NCBI GenBank assembly: GCA_947503925.1
Contig: CANNFQ010000005.1
Coordinates: 124,001-188,000 of the forward strand
Direction of reading: 5' to 3'
Length of the DNA: 64,000 bases
Source of the DNA: an uncultured Paracoccaceae bacterium
Lineage (GTDB): Bacteria > Pseudomonadota > Alphaproteobacteria > Rhodobacterales > Rhodobacteraceae
The translations under genes were made by a program, and so were the position numbers. How positions within the stretch are numbered: the stretch's first letter is position 1; the number at the start of each line of letters is the position of its first letter. The notes under the pieces were generated by a model. That model was given only the letters and a program-made list of their open reading frames with translations, did no database searches and was not told the DNA's origin. Shown piece after piece: positions 7,973-16,765 of the stretch.

Positions 7973-8815
7973 ATGAGCGCTATCAGACGACGACACCCTG
8001 CGCTGACGGCCGGCAAATACGCCGCACTGGCCTTTTACCTGCTGTTCGCGCTGTTCCCCCTCTACTGGCTACTGAAAATCGCAATCACACCGGATGCGCT
8101 GATCTTTTCCGAAGGGACACGGCTTTTCCCAAGCGACGTCACCTTTACAAACTTCAGCACGGTGATCTTTCAGACGGATTTTCTGGCCTATTTCGGGAAT
8201 TCGCTCATCGTTTCACTGGGCACGGCCTTCCTGACAACCATGTTTGCGGCGGGGGCGGGTTATGCCTTTTCGCGGTTCGTCTTTAAAGGCAAGCGGATCA
8301 TCATCGCCGTGATGCTGATCACCCAGATGTTTCCGCTGCTGATGATCATCGCACCGATCTACAAAATCGTCGCCGATCTGGGACTTTTGAACTCTTTGAC
8401 CAGTCTGATCATCGTTTACACCGCGTTCAACATCCCCTTTGCAACCTTTCTGATGCAGTCCTTTTTCGACGGAATCCCGAAGGATCTGGAGGACGCCGCC
8501 ATGATGGATGGCTGCACACGGTTTCAGGCGCTGCGCAAAGTGGTGTTCCCGCTGACCCTGCCGGGTTTGGGGGCGACGCTTGGCTTTGTCTTTACAGCCG
8601 CGTGGTCGGAACTGCTCTTTGCGCTCATGCTGATCTCCAAAAATGACGCTATGACATTCCCGGTCGGACTCCTGACATTTGTATCGAAATTCTCGGTTGA
8701 TTGGGGGCAGATGATGGCGGCAGGTGTGCTGGCGCTGGTACCAAGCTGCCTGTTTTTCATCTTCATTCAACGTTATCTGGTGCAGGGGCTGACCTCCGGC
8801 GCCGTCAAAGGATAG
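7973..8815 (+). CDS. ABC sugar-type permease, MalG-like
   Basis: 280 aa with six predicted membrane helices and the MalG-type EAA loop (EDAAMMDGCTRFQALRKVVFP, about residues 167-187). An N-terminal basic segment precedes the first helix (LAFYLLFALFPLYWLLK). It lies 10 bases after the MalF-like permease with a GAGGGGC ribosome site. It pairs with that permease to form the channel. The C-terminal QRYLVQGLTSGAVKG is the standard ending of this family, so the gene is full length. Confidence 0.92.
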   Translation: MSAIRRRHPALTAGKYAALAFYLLFALFPLYWLLKIAITPDALIFSEGTRLFPSDVTFTNFSTVIFQTDFLAYFGNSLIVSLGTAFLTTMFAAGAGYAFSRFVFKGKRIIIAVMLITQMFPLLMIIAPIYKIVADLGLLNSLTSLIIVYTAFNIPFATFLMQSFFDGIPKDLEDAAMMDGCTRFQALRKVVFPLTLPGLGATLGFVFTAAWSELLFALMLISKNDAMTFPVGLLTFVSKFSVDWGQMMAAGVLALVPSCLFFIFIQRYLVQGLTSGAVKG

Positions 8816-8825
8816 GAGGGCACGC

Positions 8826-9884
8826 ATGGCACGGATAGAGCTGCGCAATGTCGCAAAACGCTATGGGGCGGTTGAGGTCCTGCGCAATATTGATCTGGAT
8901 ATCGAGGATGGGGAATTCATCGTGCTGGTCGGCCCGTCCGGCTGCGGCAAGTCAACGTTGTTGCGGATGATCGCCGGGTTGGAGCCGATCACAAATGGCG
9001 ATTTCCTGATCGATGGCGAACGGATGAACGATTTGCGCCCGCGCGACCGGGACATCGCTATGGTGTTCCAATCCTACGCACTTTACCCGCATATGGATGT
9101 GGCGCGGAATATGGGGTTTTCGATGGAAATCCGCAAAGATCCGGCTAGCGACCGCAAAACCAAAGTCGCCCAAGCCGCCGAAACGCTGGGCCTGAGCAAA
9201 CTCACCGACCGGCTGCCAAAGGCGCTGTCGGGGGGGCAACGCCAGCGCGTTGCCATGGGGCGCGCCATCATCCGCGACCCGCGCGCATTTCTGTTTGACG
9301 AACCGCTGTCCAATCTTGACGCGGCCCTGCGCGTTGAAATGCGGCTCGAAATCGCGCGACTGCATCAACAGCTTGCAGCGACCATGATCTACGTCACCCA
9401 TGATCAGGTGGAGGCACTGACACTGGCCGACCGCATCGTTGTGTTGAACGGGGGCGACATTCAACAGGTCGGCAGCCCGCTGGAGCTATATGAACGGCCC
9501 GCCAATAAATTCGTGGCCCAGTTCATCGGCTCTCCCACCATGAACGTGATGCCGGTGCAGGGCAGCGCAACGAAAGTGACAGCACAGGACGGCACCACCA
9601 TCGCCTTGCCGGATCAACCGCAAGCGGCACAGGCCATCGAATTGGGGATACGGCCCGAACATATTGATGTCGTTGACGCAGGCACCGGCGATCTGGCAGC
9701 AGTGGCAGAGGTCGTCGAACATCTGGGATCCGACACCAATATCTACGTCAAGGTTGACGGGGTCGGCCCGTTGATGGTGCGCAAACACGGCAATATCCCA
9801 GTCAAATCCGGGGACAGGCTGGGCCTGCGGTTTCAAACCCAAAACGCGCATCTCTTCCGGCAGGATGGCACTGCCCTGCGGTGA
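8826..9884 (+). CDS. ABC importer ATPase, MalK/UgpC type
   Basis: 352 aa. Nucleotide-binding domain: Walker A GPSGCGKST (36-44), Q-loop FQSYALYPH, signature LSGGQRQR, Walker B FLFDEPLSNLD and switch His in VTHDQ. The C-terminal third is the OB-type regulatory domain of MalK-like ATPases (GIRPEHIDV). It energises the importer encoded immediately upstream and lies 10 bases after the second permease with an AGGAGGGC ribosome site. The C-terminal domain can bind regulators in relatives; none is evident here. Confidence 0.93.
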   Translation: MARIELRNVAKRYGAVEVLRNIDLDIEDGEFIVLVGPSGCGKSTLLRMIAGLEPITNGDFLIDGERMNDLRPRDRDIAMVFQSYALYPHMDVARNMGFSMEIRKDPASDRKTKVAQAAETLGLSKLTDRLPKALSGGQRQRVAMGRAIIRDPRAFLFDEPLSNLDAALRVEMRLEIARLHQQLAATMIYVTHDQVEALTLADRIVVLNGGDIQQVGSPLELYERPANKFVAQFIGSPTMNVMPVQGSATKVTAQDGTTIALPDQPQAAQAIELGIRPEHIDVVDAGTGDLAAVAEVVEHLGSDTNIYVKVDGVGPLMVRKHGNIPVKSGDRLGLRFQTQNAHLFRQDGTALR

Positions 9885-9969
9885 ATGCCGCGCCATCATC
9901 ATCCGGGTTTCCATACTGGACGACGCCCCGGCAACACGTGCTAGGCTCATATCAGAAAGGATTTGAGCC

Positions 9970-10620
9970 ATGCAATTTTCAATTGAAGCCGCTGCGAAAC
10001 TGGCCGAGGCCAGCTATGAAACCGGGCGCATTACCAGCCCTGCAGTGACCCATTCCTGCCCCGACAGGGACGTGCAGGCCCATATGCTCGAAGGCGGCAT
10101 CCTGCTTTTGCCGGGATCAAACTCGTTCAACGATTACCTCAAATTCAACCTGCGACCGCTGCGGCTGGGCAGGCGAAAGCTGATCATGGATGCAGACAAG
10201 GCCGAAACCGGGGCGTCAGGCACGGTTTGGCACCAGGGTTTTCTGGCCTATTCATCGGTGATCTTTCACTGGCTGTTGATCAACAACCTCAACCCCAACT
10301 TCATCATCGGGCATTCGCTGGGGGCGGCAGCCGCACAGATTCTGTCGAAAAGCTATAAGGTGCCCGCCATTGGATTTGCCGGGCCACGGCCAAAATTTTC
10401 GCGCAACAGGGTGAAACATGACCGCAAATGCCTGCTGATCAACCGGGGCGATGATCCGGTGCCAAAACTGCCCTCGCGCTTCTTTCATCTGGCCACCGTC
10501 AAACGGATTACCCCCGCACAAAACGAAAGAGGATTGCGCCATTCCATGAGGCATTATCGGGCGATCATCGACAAGGGTCTGGAACAGAACCTGCTGCCAT
10601 CCCATTGGGCAGGAGGCTAA
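9970..10620 (+). CDS. Lipase class 3-like alpha/beta hydrolase
   Basis: 216 aa. The nucleophile elbow GHSLGAA places catalytic Ser116. A probable acid lies in RGDDPVPKLP (Asp161 or Asp162) and a His in RHSMRHY (His191 or His195), the order and spacing of class 3 lipases. No signal peptide is seen, so a cytoplasmic location is inferred; the substrate is unknown. A GAAAGGA site precedes the ATG. The 3' end overlaps the convergent dehydrogenase gene by 4 bases. It has its own upstream gap after the ABC operon and is probably transcribed separately. Confidence 0.8.
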   Translation: MQFSIEAAAKLAEASYETGRITSPAVTHSCPDRDVQAHMLEGGILLLPGSNSFNDYLKFNLRPLRLGRRKLIMDADKAETGASGTVWHQGFLAYSSVIFHWLLINNLNPNFIIGHSLGAAAAQILSKSYKVPAIGFAGPRPKFSRNRVKHDRKCLLINRGDDPVPKLPSRFFHLATVKRITPAQNERGLRHSMRHYRAIIDKGLEQNLLPSHWAGG

Positions 10621-11603
10621 AGCATCGCAGGCACAACCAGATCGGGGGGCCTGTGACCATCGGCGAATGTCTTGATATTCACAATCACCTTCTCGCCCAT
10701 CTCGACCCGGCCTTCCAGCGTGGCCGACCCCATATGCGGCAACAGGATCGCATTGGGCAACTCCTTGAGCCTGGGGTTGATCTCATGCCCGCGTTCAAAC
10801 ACATCCAGCCCCGCGCCCGCAATCTCGCCCGCGCGCAGCATCCGGGTTAGGGCGTTTTCGTCGATCACCTCACCGCGGGACGTGTTCACAATCACCGCAT
10901 CGGGCTTCATCAATTTCAACCGGCGGGCATTCATCAAATGAAAGGTGGATGGGGTATGTGGACAATTGATGGATAACACATCCACCCGGGCGACCATCTG
11001 GTCAAGGCTTTCCCAATAGGTGGCTTCCAGTTCTTCCTCTACTTCAGGGCGCAAACGGCGGCGATTGTTGTAATGGACCTGCATGCCAAAGACGTGGGCG
11101 CGGCGGGCAACGGCTTGTCCGATCCGGCCCATGCCAAGAATGCCCAGACGACGCCCCTTGATCCGGCCACCCATCATGGCGGTCGGCGACCAGCCCTGCC
11201 AGTCATCGGATTGGGCCAAACGTAGCCCTTCAGCCAAACGGCGGGTGACACCCAGTATCAGCGCCATGACCATATCTGCCGTGTCTTCGGTCACAACGCC
11301 GGGGGTGTTGGACACATGAATACCCCGCTGACGGGCGGTGGTAACATCAATATTGTCGACACCGGCCCCATAATTGGCAATCAGCTTCAGCCGGTCACCG
11401 GCGCGGGCCAGTAGCTTGGCATCGATATGATCCGTGATTGTCGAGACCAAAACATCCGCACGGGCCATGGCATCGACCAGTTGATCAGATGTCATCGGGG
11501 TGTCATCCTCGCGCAATTCAACGTCGAAAAGCTCTTTCATCCGGGTTTCCACCACCTCCGGCAACCGTCGCGTCACAACAACACTTAATTGCTTACCTGG
11601 CAT
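10617..11603 (-). CDS. D-2-hydroxyacid dehydrogenase (glyoxylate/hydroxypyruvate reductase-like)
   Basis: 328 aa of the D-isomer-specific 2-hydroxyacid dehydrogenase family. The Rossmann motif GILGMGRIGQAVARRA binds NAD(P). The catalytic Arg is in NTSRGEVID, followed by the Glu and then the His in LLPHMGSAT. The substrate is a small 2-oxoacid such as glyoxylate or hydroxypyruvate; it could also act on other 2-oxoacids. It is convergent with the lipase-like gene (4-base overlap) and divergent from the SH3 gene. A GAGGGTG ribosome site precedes the start. Confidence 0.9.
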   Translation of the reverse strand: MPGKQLSVVVTRRLPEVVETRMKELFDVELREDDTPMTSDQLVDAMARADVLVSTITDHIDAKLLARAGDRLKLIANYGAGVDNIDVTTARQRGIHVSNTPGVVTEDTADMVMALILGVTRRLAEGLRLAQSDDWQGWSPTAMMGGRIKGRRLGILGMGRIGQAVARRAHVFGMQVHYNNRRRLRPEVEEELEATYWESLDQMVARVDVLSINCPHTPSTFHLMNARRLKLMKPDAVIVNTSRGEVIDENALTRMLRAGEIAGAGLDVFERGHEINPRLKELPNAILLPHMGSATLEGRVEMGEKVIVNIKTFADGHRPPDLVVPAML

Positions 11604-11713
11604 GGAACACCCTCCTGTGGCTTTTCAAAACAGCGCATTAGTGGCAGGTTGCGCCAAAGGGATGCGCAGCACAAGAACCGCGCACCATTAAATTGGGCAG
11701 TTAAGGGCAAACG

Positions 11714-12265
11714 ATGGTCAGTTCGGTGCAGTGGTTTCGCATGGGGGCATCTCTGGTGGCCCAACTGGGGCTGGTGGCCATATTGGCAATCGGCATCTGG
11801 GCCGGTGCAGCACAGGCAGACCAGACGACAGGACCGACGCTCGGCCCCGAAACCAACCTGCCCCTGCCACGTTTCGTGTCGCTTAAGGCGGCAGAGGCGA
11901 ATGTGCGGCGCGGCCCATCGCTCACCCACCGGATCGACTGGGTTTTTCAACGGCGCAACATGCCCCTGCAGGTGATCGCCGAATATGGACACTGGCGGCG
12001 GGTGATCGACAAGGAAGGGCAAGGCGGCTGGGTGCACTACACCATGCTGTCAGGGTCACGGACCGTGCTGATCGATGGCGACACAACAGCGCTGCGGTCA
12101 CGGCCAGAACCTGACGCATTGGAAAACGCCTTGCTGGAACCGGGGGTCATCGCGAGATTGGGAAAATGCGAGGCCGAATGGTGCCGACTCACCGCAGGCG
12201 GTTACCGGGGCTGGGCACCCAAATCCACGCTTTGGGGGGTGGCTGCGGGTGAAATCCGGGACTAA
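11714..12265 (+). CDS. Secreted bacterial SH3-domain protein
   Basis: 183 aa. A membrane or signal segment (about residues 10-36, ending AGAAQA) precedes a bacterial SH3 module: ANVRRGPSLTHRIDWVF, GHWRRVID and GGWVHYTMLSG are the usual SH3b strands. A second, divergent SH3-like repeat follows (ALRSRPEPDALENALLEPG, then CRLTAGGYRGWAPKSTLWG). SH3b proteins of this sort are envelope-associated and often bind peptidoglycan peptides. The 3' end overlaps the next gene by 17 bases. Confidence 0.85.
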   Translation: MVSSVQWFRMGASLVAQLGLVAILAIGIWAGAAQADQTTGPTLGPETNLPLPRFVSLKAAEANVRRGPSLTHRIDWVFQRRNMPLQVIAEYGHWRRVIDKEGQGGWVHYTMLSGSRTVLIDGDTTALRSRPEPDALENALLEPGVIARLGKCEAEWCRLTAGGYRGWAPKSTLWGVAAGEIRD

Positions 12266-12800
12266 ACGAAGCGTGCCCGCACAATCCAAACGAAGTAGTG
12301 ACGCCGTCTTTCCGTACAAGCCGAAAGCTGGCGCCGTGTTCGCGCTATTTGCCCTCTTAGTCATAATGCTGCCATTCCTTTGCATTGCTGCCATCAATTT
12401 CAATGCAACGTTCCCCACAAGAGCCGGACAAGTTGAAGGGCTTCCTGCCTTCATTGCACTTGGGTTCTTCTTTGCTTTCGGGTTTTTCCTTATATTCATG
12501 TTCTTCAGACTCAATTCGATGAGCTCTGATGACCAGAGCGTGCTGTTGTTGGCCGAAGACTCTCTCACCCTGCCGAAGTCTGTTTGGTCGTCTCAAAAAG
12601 TTACCATTCAGTACGCCGCAATTGATAACGTAACGCTGAAAAAGACGCGCTACGCAACAATCATTGAGCTTCGCTATGGGGAAAAAAGACAAGTTATCAA
12701 CGGGGAGTTCGTTACTATAGACGGTTCGCTGAATGTCATCTTTGATATCATTCGCCAACGGATCGACGCGAAGACAAGCCCCATCGCTCAATCGAACTGA
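12249..12800 (+). CDS. Two-helix membrane protein, unknown function
   Basis: 183 aa from GTG 12249, chosen because a GGGGTGG site precedes it and upstream in-frame codons lie inside the SH3 gene. Two long hydrophobic helices lie at about residues 30-50 and 68-90. A C-terminal soluble domain of short beta strands follows (SLTLPKSVWSSQKVTIQYAA, then TLKKTRYATIIELRYG), reminiscent of bacterial PH-like (YdbS/YcxB-type) domains. The coding DNA is visibly richer in A+T and in codons such as TTA, AAA and AAT than its neighbours, suggesting recent acquisition or weaker codon selection. Confidence 0.6.
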   Translation: MKSGTKRSVPAQSKRSSDAVFPYKPKAGAVFALFALLVIMLPFLCIAAINFNATFPTRAGQVEGLPAFIALGFFFAFGFFLIFMFFRLNSMSSDDQSVLLLAEDSLTLPKSVWSSQKVTIQYAAIDNVTLKKTRYATIIELRYGEKRQVINGEFVTIDGSLNVIFDIIRQRIDAKTSPIAQSN

Positions 12801-12836
12801 TTGTCTAGCGTCACAAAACGACATAGCTCTGACGAC

Positions 12837-13742
12837 ATGCCCGACCGCCACGACACCAAACTGAACCTCTCTGCCGGTGTCTTGTCTGTCACCGTGGCAC
12901 TCATCCTTGTCGGCATCAAACTCTGGGCGCTCGGCCAGACCGGCTCACTCGCCGTTGCAGCCACGCTCGCAGACTCCGCGCTCGACCTAATGATGTCACT
13001 GGGCGGGCTGATCGCGATCGCCTATGCCGCGAAACCGGCGGATGATGATCATAATTTCGGGCATAGCTCGGCCGAGGACCTCGCCGCCCTTGGCCAATCG
13101 CTCTTCATCATCATATCCGCAGCGGTGATAGCCACGGCCGCGATCTTCCGGCTGCTTGACGACACGGTCACCCTGCCGGAACGCGAAGGGTTGGGGATCA
13201 CGATCATGATGTTCTCAATCCTGATCACGTTATGTCTGGTGCTGTGGCAGCGGCATGTGGCTCGCCAGACCGGCAACAAGGTCGTGCAGGCCGATAGCCT
13301 GCATTACCTTGGCGACCTGATCCCCAATGTCGGTGCGATCATAGCACTTTGGGCCTCTGCCGCCTTTGGGCTGCATCAGATCGACAGTGTCGTAGCACTT
13401 GGCGCCGCCGCGCTGCTCGTCGTAGGGGCGCTACGGATCGGCAAATCGGCCTGGGACGCATTGATGGACCGGCAGGCCGACCCAAAGATGATCAGAGGGA
13501 TTTGCGCCATCGCCGATGATTTTGCCGGTGTTCACGGGTATCATGACCTGAAAACCCGGGTGGCAGGCAGCCGGGTTTTCGTGAACCTGCATATTGAACT
13601 GGACGGCAGCCAGACACTAGACGAAGCACACGCTATCGGCGCGGCACTGCGTCGGGCGATTATCAACGCCTATCCGCAAGCCGATGTCCTGATCCACAAA
13701 GACCCGGTTGGGGTGCAAAAACACCCCGAAGATCGCCGTTAG
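12837..13742 (+). CDS. Cation diffusion facilitator family metal exporter
   Basis: 301 aa from ATG 12837. CDF family: membrane segments over residues 10-200. The first metal-site motif appears in LADSALDLMMSLGG (helix II, DxxxD) and the second in QADSLHYLGDLIPN (helix V, HxxxD). A His-containing loop HNFGHSSAEDLAALGQ lies between them, and a C-terminal cytoplasmic dimerisation domain ends with HIELDGSQTLDEAHAIG. Members export Zn, Fe, Mn or other divalent cations in exchange for protons. The DxxxD/HxxxD set resembles the FieF-like group, but the metal is not determinable. Confidence 0.92.
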   Translation: MPDRHDTKLNLSAGVLSVTVALILVGIKLWALGQTGSLAVAATLADSALDLMMSLGGLIAIAYAAKPADDDHNFGHSSAEDLAALGQSLFIIISAAVIATAAIFRLLDDTVTLPEREGLGITIMMFSILITLCLVLWQRHVARQTGNKVVQADSLHYLGDLIPNVGAIIALWASAAFGLHQIDSVVALGAAALLVVGALRIGKSAWDALMDRQADPKMIRGICAIADDFAGVHGYHDLKTRVAGSRVFVNLHIELDGSQTLDEAHAIGAALRRAIINAYPQADVLIHKDPVGVQKHPEDRR

Positions 13743-13767
13743 GATGGGTGATTTCACCCACCTTGCG

Positions 13768-13783
13768 TTAACTTGCGCTTAAC
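13768..13783 (+). promoter_or_regulatory. Consensus CtrA-type site
   Basis: TTAA, seven bases, then TTAAC matches the alphaproteobacterial CtrA consensus exactly. It is oddly placed: in a convergent gap between the CDF gene and the end of the M3 peptidase gene, next to the phased CCGACG repeat. Chance occurrence is possible. Confidence 0.4.
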
Positions 13784-13801
13784 ACCACCGCGCGAAAGGG
13801 T

Positions 13802-13840
13802 CCGACGTTTTGCCGACGCATCGCCGACGCGATGCCGACC
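13802..13840 (+). repeat. Phased 11-bp repeat, four CCGACG units (copy 1)
   Basis: CCGACG (last unit CCGACC) starts at 13802, 13813, 13824 and 13835, an exact 11-base period, with short TT/AT-containing spacers. The whole block, preceded by GGGT and followed by a CCAAA stretch, recurs with few changes at 58265-58303. Its spacing places all units on one face of the helix, suggesting a protein-binding array. Function unknown. Confidence 0.8.
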
Positions 13841-13847
13841 GCCAAAA

Positions 13848-15875
13848 TCAGGCCGCATTGTCCAACCCACGCCCTTTCAATAGCGCCTCAACCCCCGGCA
13901 ACCGCCCCCTGAACGCGGTGTAAAGTTCGGCCGCATCCATAGACCCGCCAGAGGATAAAATCGTCTCTTCCAGCCTCTTGGCGGTGTCAGCATCAAACGG
14001 ATCGCTGACCTCCTCAAAGGCCGCAAAAGCATCGGCATCCATCACCTCTGACCACATGTAGCTGTAATAGCCGCTGGAATAGCCGTCACCGGCAAAGACA
14101 TGGGCAAAATGTGGGGTGGCATGACGCATCCGAATTGCATGCGGCATGCCAATTTCCTCTAGGATTTCAGCCTGTTTCTGCATCGGGTCCGCCGGGGCCG
14201 GACCATCATGAAAGCCCAGATCCACAAGGGCAGAGGCGACATATTCCACCGTCTGGAACCCCATGTCATAGGTGGTCGCGGCCAGCATGCGATCCAGCAA
14301 TTCCTTTGGCATCGGCTCACCGGTATCGGCATGGGTGGCAAACTCGGCCAGAACGGCTGGCACTTCCAGCCAATGCTCATAAAGCTGGCTGGGCAGCTCT
14401 ACAAAATCGCGGGCGACGGACGTGCCGCTAATACTTTCGTAAGTCACATCTGACAGCATCTGATGCAGCGCATGACCAAACTCATGAAACAATGTGCGGG
14501 CATCATCATATGATAACAGCGCGGGCTTGCCCTCCTCGGGCTTGGCGAAATTGCAGACATTCACCACCACTGGGCGGACATCCCCGCCCAACCGCTTTTG
14601 CGACCGCATCGCCGAACACCAGGCACCCGACCGTTTCGACCCACGGGCAAAATAATCGCCCATAAAAACAGCAACATGTGCGCCATCACGGGTCACTTCC
14701 CAGTGGCGGACATCAGGGTGATAGGCAGGTGCATCAAACTCCTGAAACTCCAACCCAAACAACCGGTTAGCGCAGGCAAAACTGGCTTCAATCATCCGGT
14801 CGAGTTGCAGATAAGGCTTCAACTCTGCCTCATCGAGGTCATGCAATTCCTTGCGCCGCTTCTCGGAATAAAACCGCCAATCCCACGGCTCCAACGGGCC
14901 ATCCCAGCCATCCTGATGCAGCATGCGTTCCAGCACCTTGGCGTCCGCCTCTGCCGCCGCCTTGGCCGGCTGCCAGACCTGCATCAACAGATCGCGCACC
15001 GCCTGCGGTGTGCCGGCCATTTCGGTTTCCAGCTTGAAATCGGCAAACGTATCGTAACCCAGCAATCCGGCACGGGTCTCACGCAATTGCAACGTCTCTG
15101 CGGCGATCCCGCGATTATCGATCTTGCCACCGTTGGCACCGCGCGCCGCCCAGGCTTCATAGGCTTTTTGGCGCAGATCGCGACGTTCGGAAAATTGCAA
15201 GAACGGCACAATCAGGGATCGGGACAGGGTCACCACCGGACCGCCCGCCTCCTTCTCCTGCCCAGCCGCCTTGGCCGTGGCAATCACAAATTCAGGCAGC
15301 CCCGCCATATCATCCGACCCGAGCGGCATGAACCAATCACGTTCATCCGCCAACAGATTCTGCGTAAAATCCGTCCCCAGAACCGACAGCCGGGATTTCA
15401 CATCACGCAACCGATCCGCATCCGCACCTTCCAACTGGGCACCTGAGCGGACAAAGCCGCGCCTGGTCAACATCAGCACACGCTGCTGTTCGTCTGTCAG
15501 ATCAAGCGTCTCGCGTGCCTGCCACAGCGCCTCAACTCGGGCGAACAACGCCTTATTCTCCGAAATCTCCGACCCGTAAGCACTTAATTTTGGGGCAAAT
15601 TCCCGCTGCAACGCCTCGCGGGCATCGTTACTATCAGCCCCTGCGACATTATAAAACACGCCCAAAACGCGGCTTAATTGATCCTCGGCCTGCTCCAGTG
15701 ACTCCACCGTGTTGGCAAATGTCGGTGCCTCATCCTGCGCCGTGATCGCGTCAATATTGGCGCGGGCCTCTGCCAAAGCCGCATCAACGGCAGGGGCGAA
15801 ATCCTCATCCGAAATCTGATCAAACGGGGGTAATTCAAACGGGGTGTCCCAGTCGGACAAAAGCGGGTTTGTCAT
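13848..15875 (-). CDS. dcp: M3-family oligopeptidase / peptidyl-dipeptidase
   Basis: 675 aa, the normal length for Dcp/oligopeptidase A zinc metallopeptidases. The zinc site is LFHEFGHALHQML (HExxH) with a downstream Glu, in the C-terminal half. The C-terminal segment GDGYSSGYYSYMWSEVMDAD contains the Tyr and Gly-rich loop that binds substrate in this family. No signal peptide is present, so it acts in the cytoplasm on short peptides. It could be named dcp or prlC/opdA; these paralogues are hard to separate by eye. It is probably transcribed alone. Confidence 0.93.
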   Translation of the reverse strand: MTNPLLSDWDTPFELPPFDQISDEDFAPAVDAALAEARANIDAITAQDEAPTFANTVESLEQAEDQLSRVLGVFYNVAGADSNDAREALQREFAPKLSAYGSEISENKALFARVEALWQARETLDLTDEQQRVLMLTRRGFVRSGAQLEGADADRLRDVKSRLSVLGTDFTQNLLADERDWFMPLGSDDMAGLPEFVIATAKAAGQEKEAGGPVVTLSRSLIVPFLQFSERRDLRQKAYEAWAARGANGGKIDNRGIAAETLQLRETRAGLLGYDTFADFKLETEMAGTPQAVRDLLMQVWQPAKAAAEADAKVLERMLHQDGWDGPLEPWDWRFYSEKRRKELHDLDEAELKPYLQLDRMIEASFACANRLFGLEFQEFDAPAYHPDVRHWEVTRDGAHVAVFMGDYFARGSKRSGAWCSAMRSQKRLGGDVRPVVVNVCNFAKPEEGKPALLSYDDARTLFHEFGHALHQMLSDVTYESISGTSVARDFVELPSQLYEHWLEVPAVLAEFATHADTGEPMPKELLDRMLAATTYDMGFQTVEYVASALVDLGFHDGPAPADPMQKQAEILEEIGMPHAIRMRHATPHFAHVFAGDGYSSGYYSYMWSEVMDADAFAAFEEVSDPFDADTAKRLEETILSSGGSMDAAELYTAFRGRLPGVEALLKGRGLDNAA

Positions 15876-15968
15876 GGCAAATCTCCTTTGGCCTTAACCT
15901 AAGCATGACGCCTTGGGGTTGCCACCACCCCAATCATCATCTTGCCAAAAATACTCAAAATCCCGCCA

Positions 15969-16757
15969 TCACCGCTGACGCATACGTTTTTCAAACCGGC
16001 GCAAGGCCAGCGACAAGGTGATAGTGATCGTCAGATACACCAGTGCCACCACATTATACGTCTCGAAATACCGAAAATTGCCCGCCGCTGTGACCTTGCC
16101 CAGCTGGGTGACATCGGTCACGCCCAACACCGAAACCAGCGATGAATCCTTTACCATTGCCACAAAATCATTGCCCAAGGGCGGCAGGATCATGCGTAAG
16201 GCCTGCGGAAACACAATCAGCCGAAACCGCTGCCAGCGGTTCAGGCCCAGCGCCTCTGCCGCCTCGATCTGGCCCTTATCAACACCTTGCAACCCCGCGC
16301 GAAAAACCTCCGCCAAAAAGGATGAATAGGCGATGGTCAGGGCGATCACCGCCCGCCAAAGCAACGAAAAATCGCGGGTGCGAATAGGGTCCAGCCCCAT
16401 CGTTTCAGCCACCCAATTCCACGCCACCACGATGCCCGGGGCCAGCACGAAAGCCACGTAAAGCAGCAAAACGATAATCGGAATGCCGCGCACGATCTCG
16501 ATATAGAACCGAGATATTTGGCGCAGTATCAAAGACTTGGACATGCCCGCCAGGGCCAGCAACAGACCCAGCAGACAAGCCATGCTGTAGGACACCAGTG
16601 TTACATAGATCGTGACCCAGATCCCCTTTTGCAGGGTCGTCAGGACCTTGGCATAGGTTTCAACCGTAAACACCTGCCAGAACAAATAGACGCCAATCGC
16701 CACAACAGCGACCAGCCACCAAGGAAAGTCCTTGTCATCGGGGGATGTTGGGATCAT
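15969..16757 (-). CDS. Polar amino-acid ABC transporter permease
   Basis: 262 aa, HisM/GlnP family. The N-terminal basic/charged segment is followed by about five helices. The EAA loop, EAAEALGLNRWQRFRLIVFP, lies near the middle-to-end, and ENEALG-type variants are typical of amino-acid permeases. It lies downstream of the matching binding protein. No ATPase gene is adjacent, so the importer must borrow an ATPase encoded elsewhere. A GTCCCGG palindrome separates the two genes. Confidence 0.9.
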   Translation of the reverse strand: MIPTSPDDKDFPWWLVAVVAIGVYLFWQVFTVETYAKVLTTLQKGIWVTIYVTLVSYSMACLLGLLLALAGMSKSLILRQISRFYIEIVRGIPIIVLLLYVAFVLAPGIVVAWNWVAETMGLDPIRTRDFSLLWRAVIALTIAYSSFLAEVFRAGLQGVDKGQIEAAEALGLNRWQRFRLIVFPQALRMILPPLGNDFVAMVKDSSLVSVLGVTDVTQLGKVTAAGNFRYFETYNVVALVYLTITITLSLALRRFEKRMRQR

Positions 16758-16765
16758 CGGGGCGC

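Noticed and set aside
10605..10850. 81-aa open frame opposite the hydroxyacid dehydrogenase end
   Set aside because: It is antisense to a strongly supported coding sequence, a shadow frame.
13802..13840. CRISPR array or phage iteron origin
   Set aside because: Units are 11 bases with no 30-base spacers, no cas or rep genes lie near, and a second identical block is 44 kb away.
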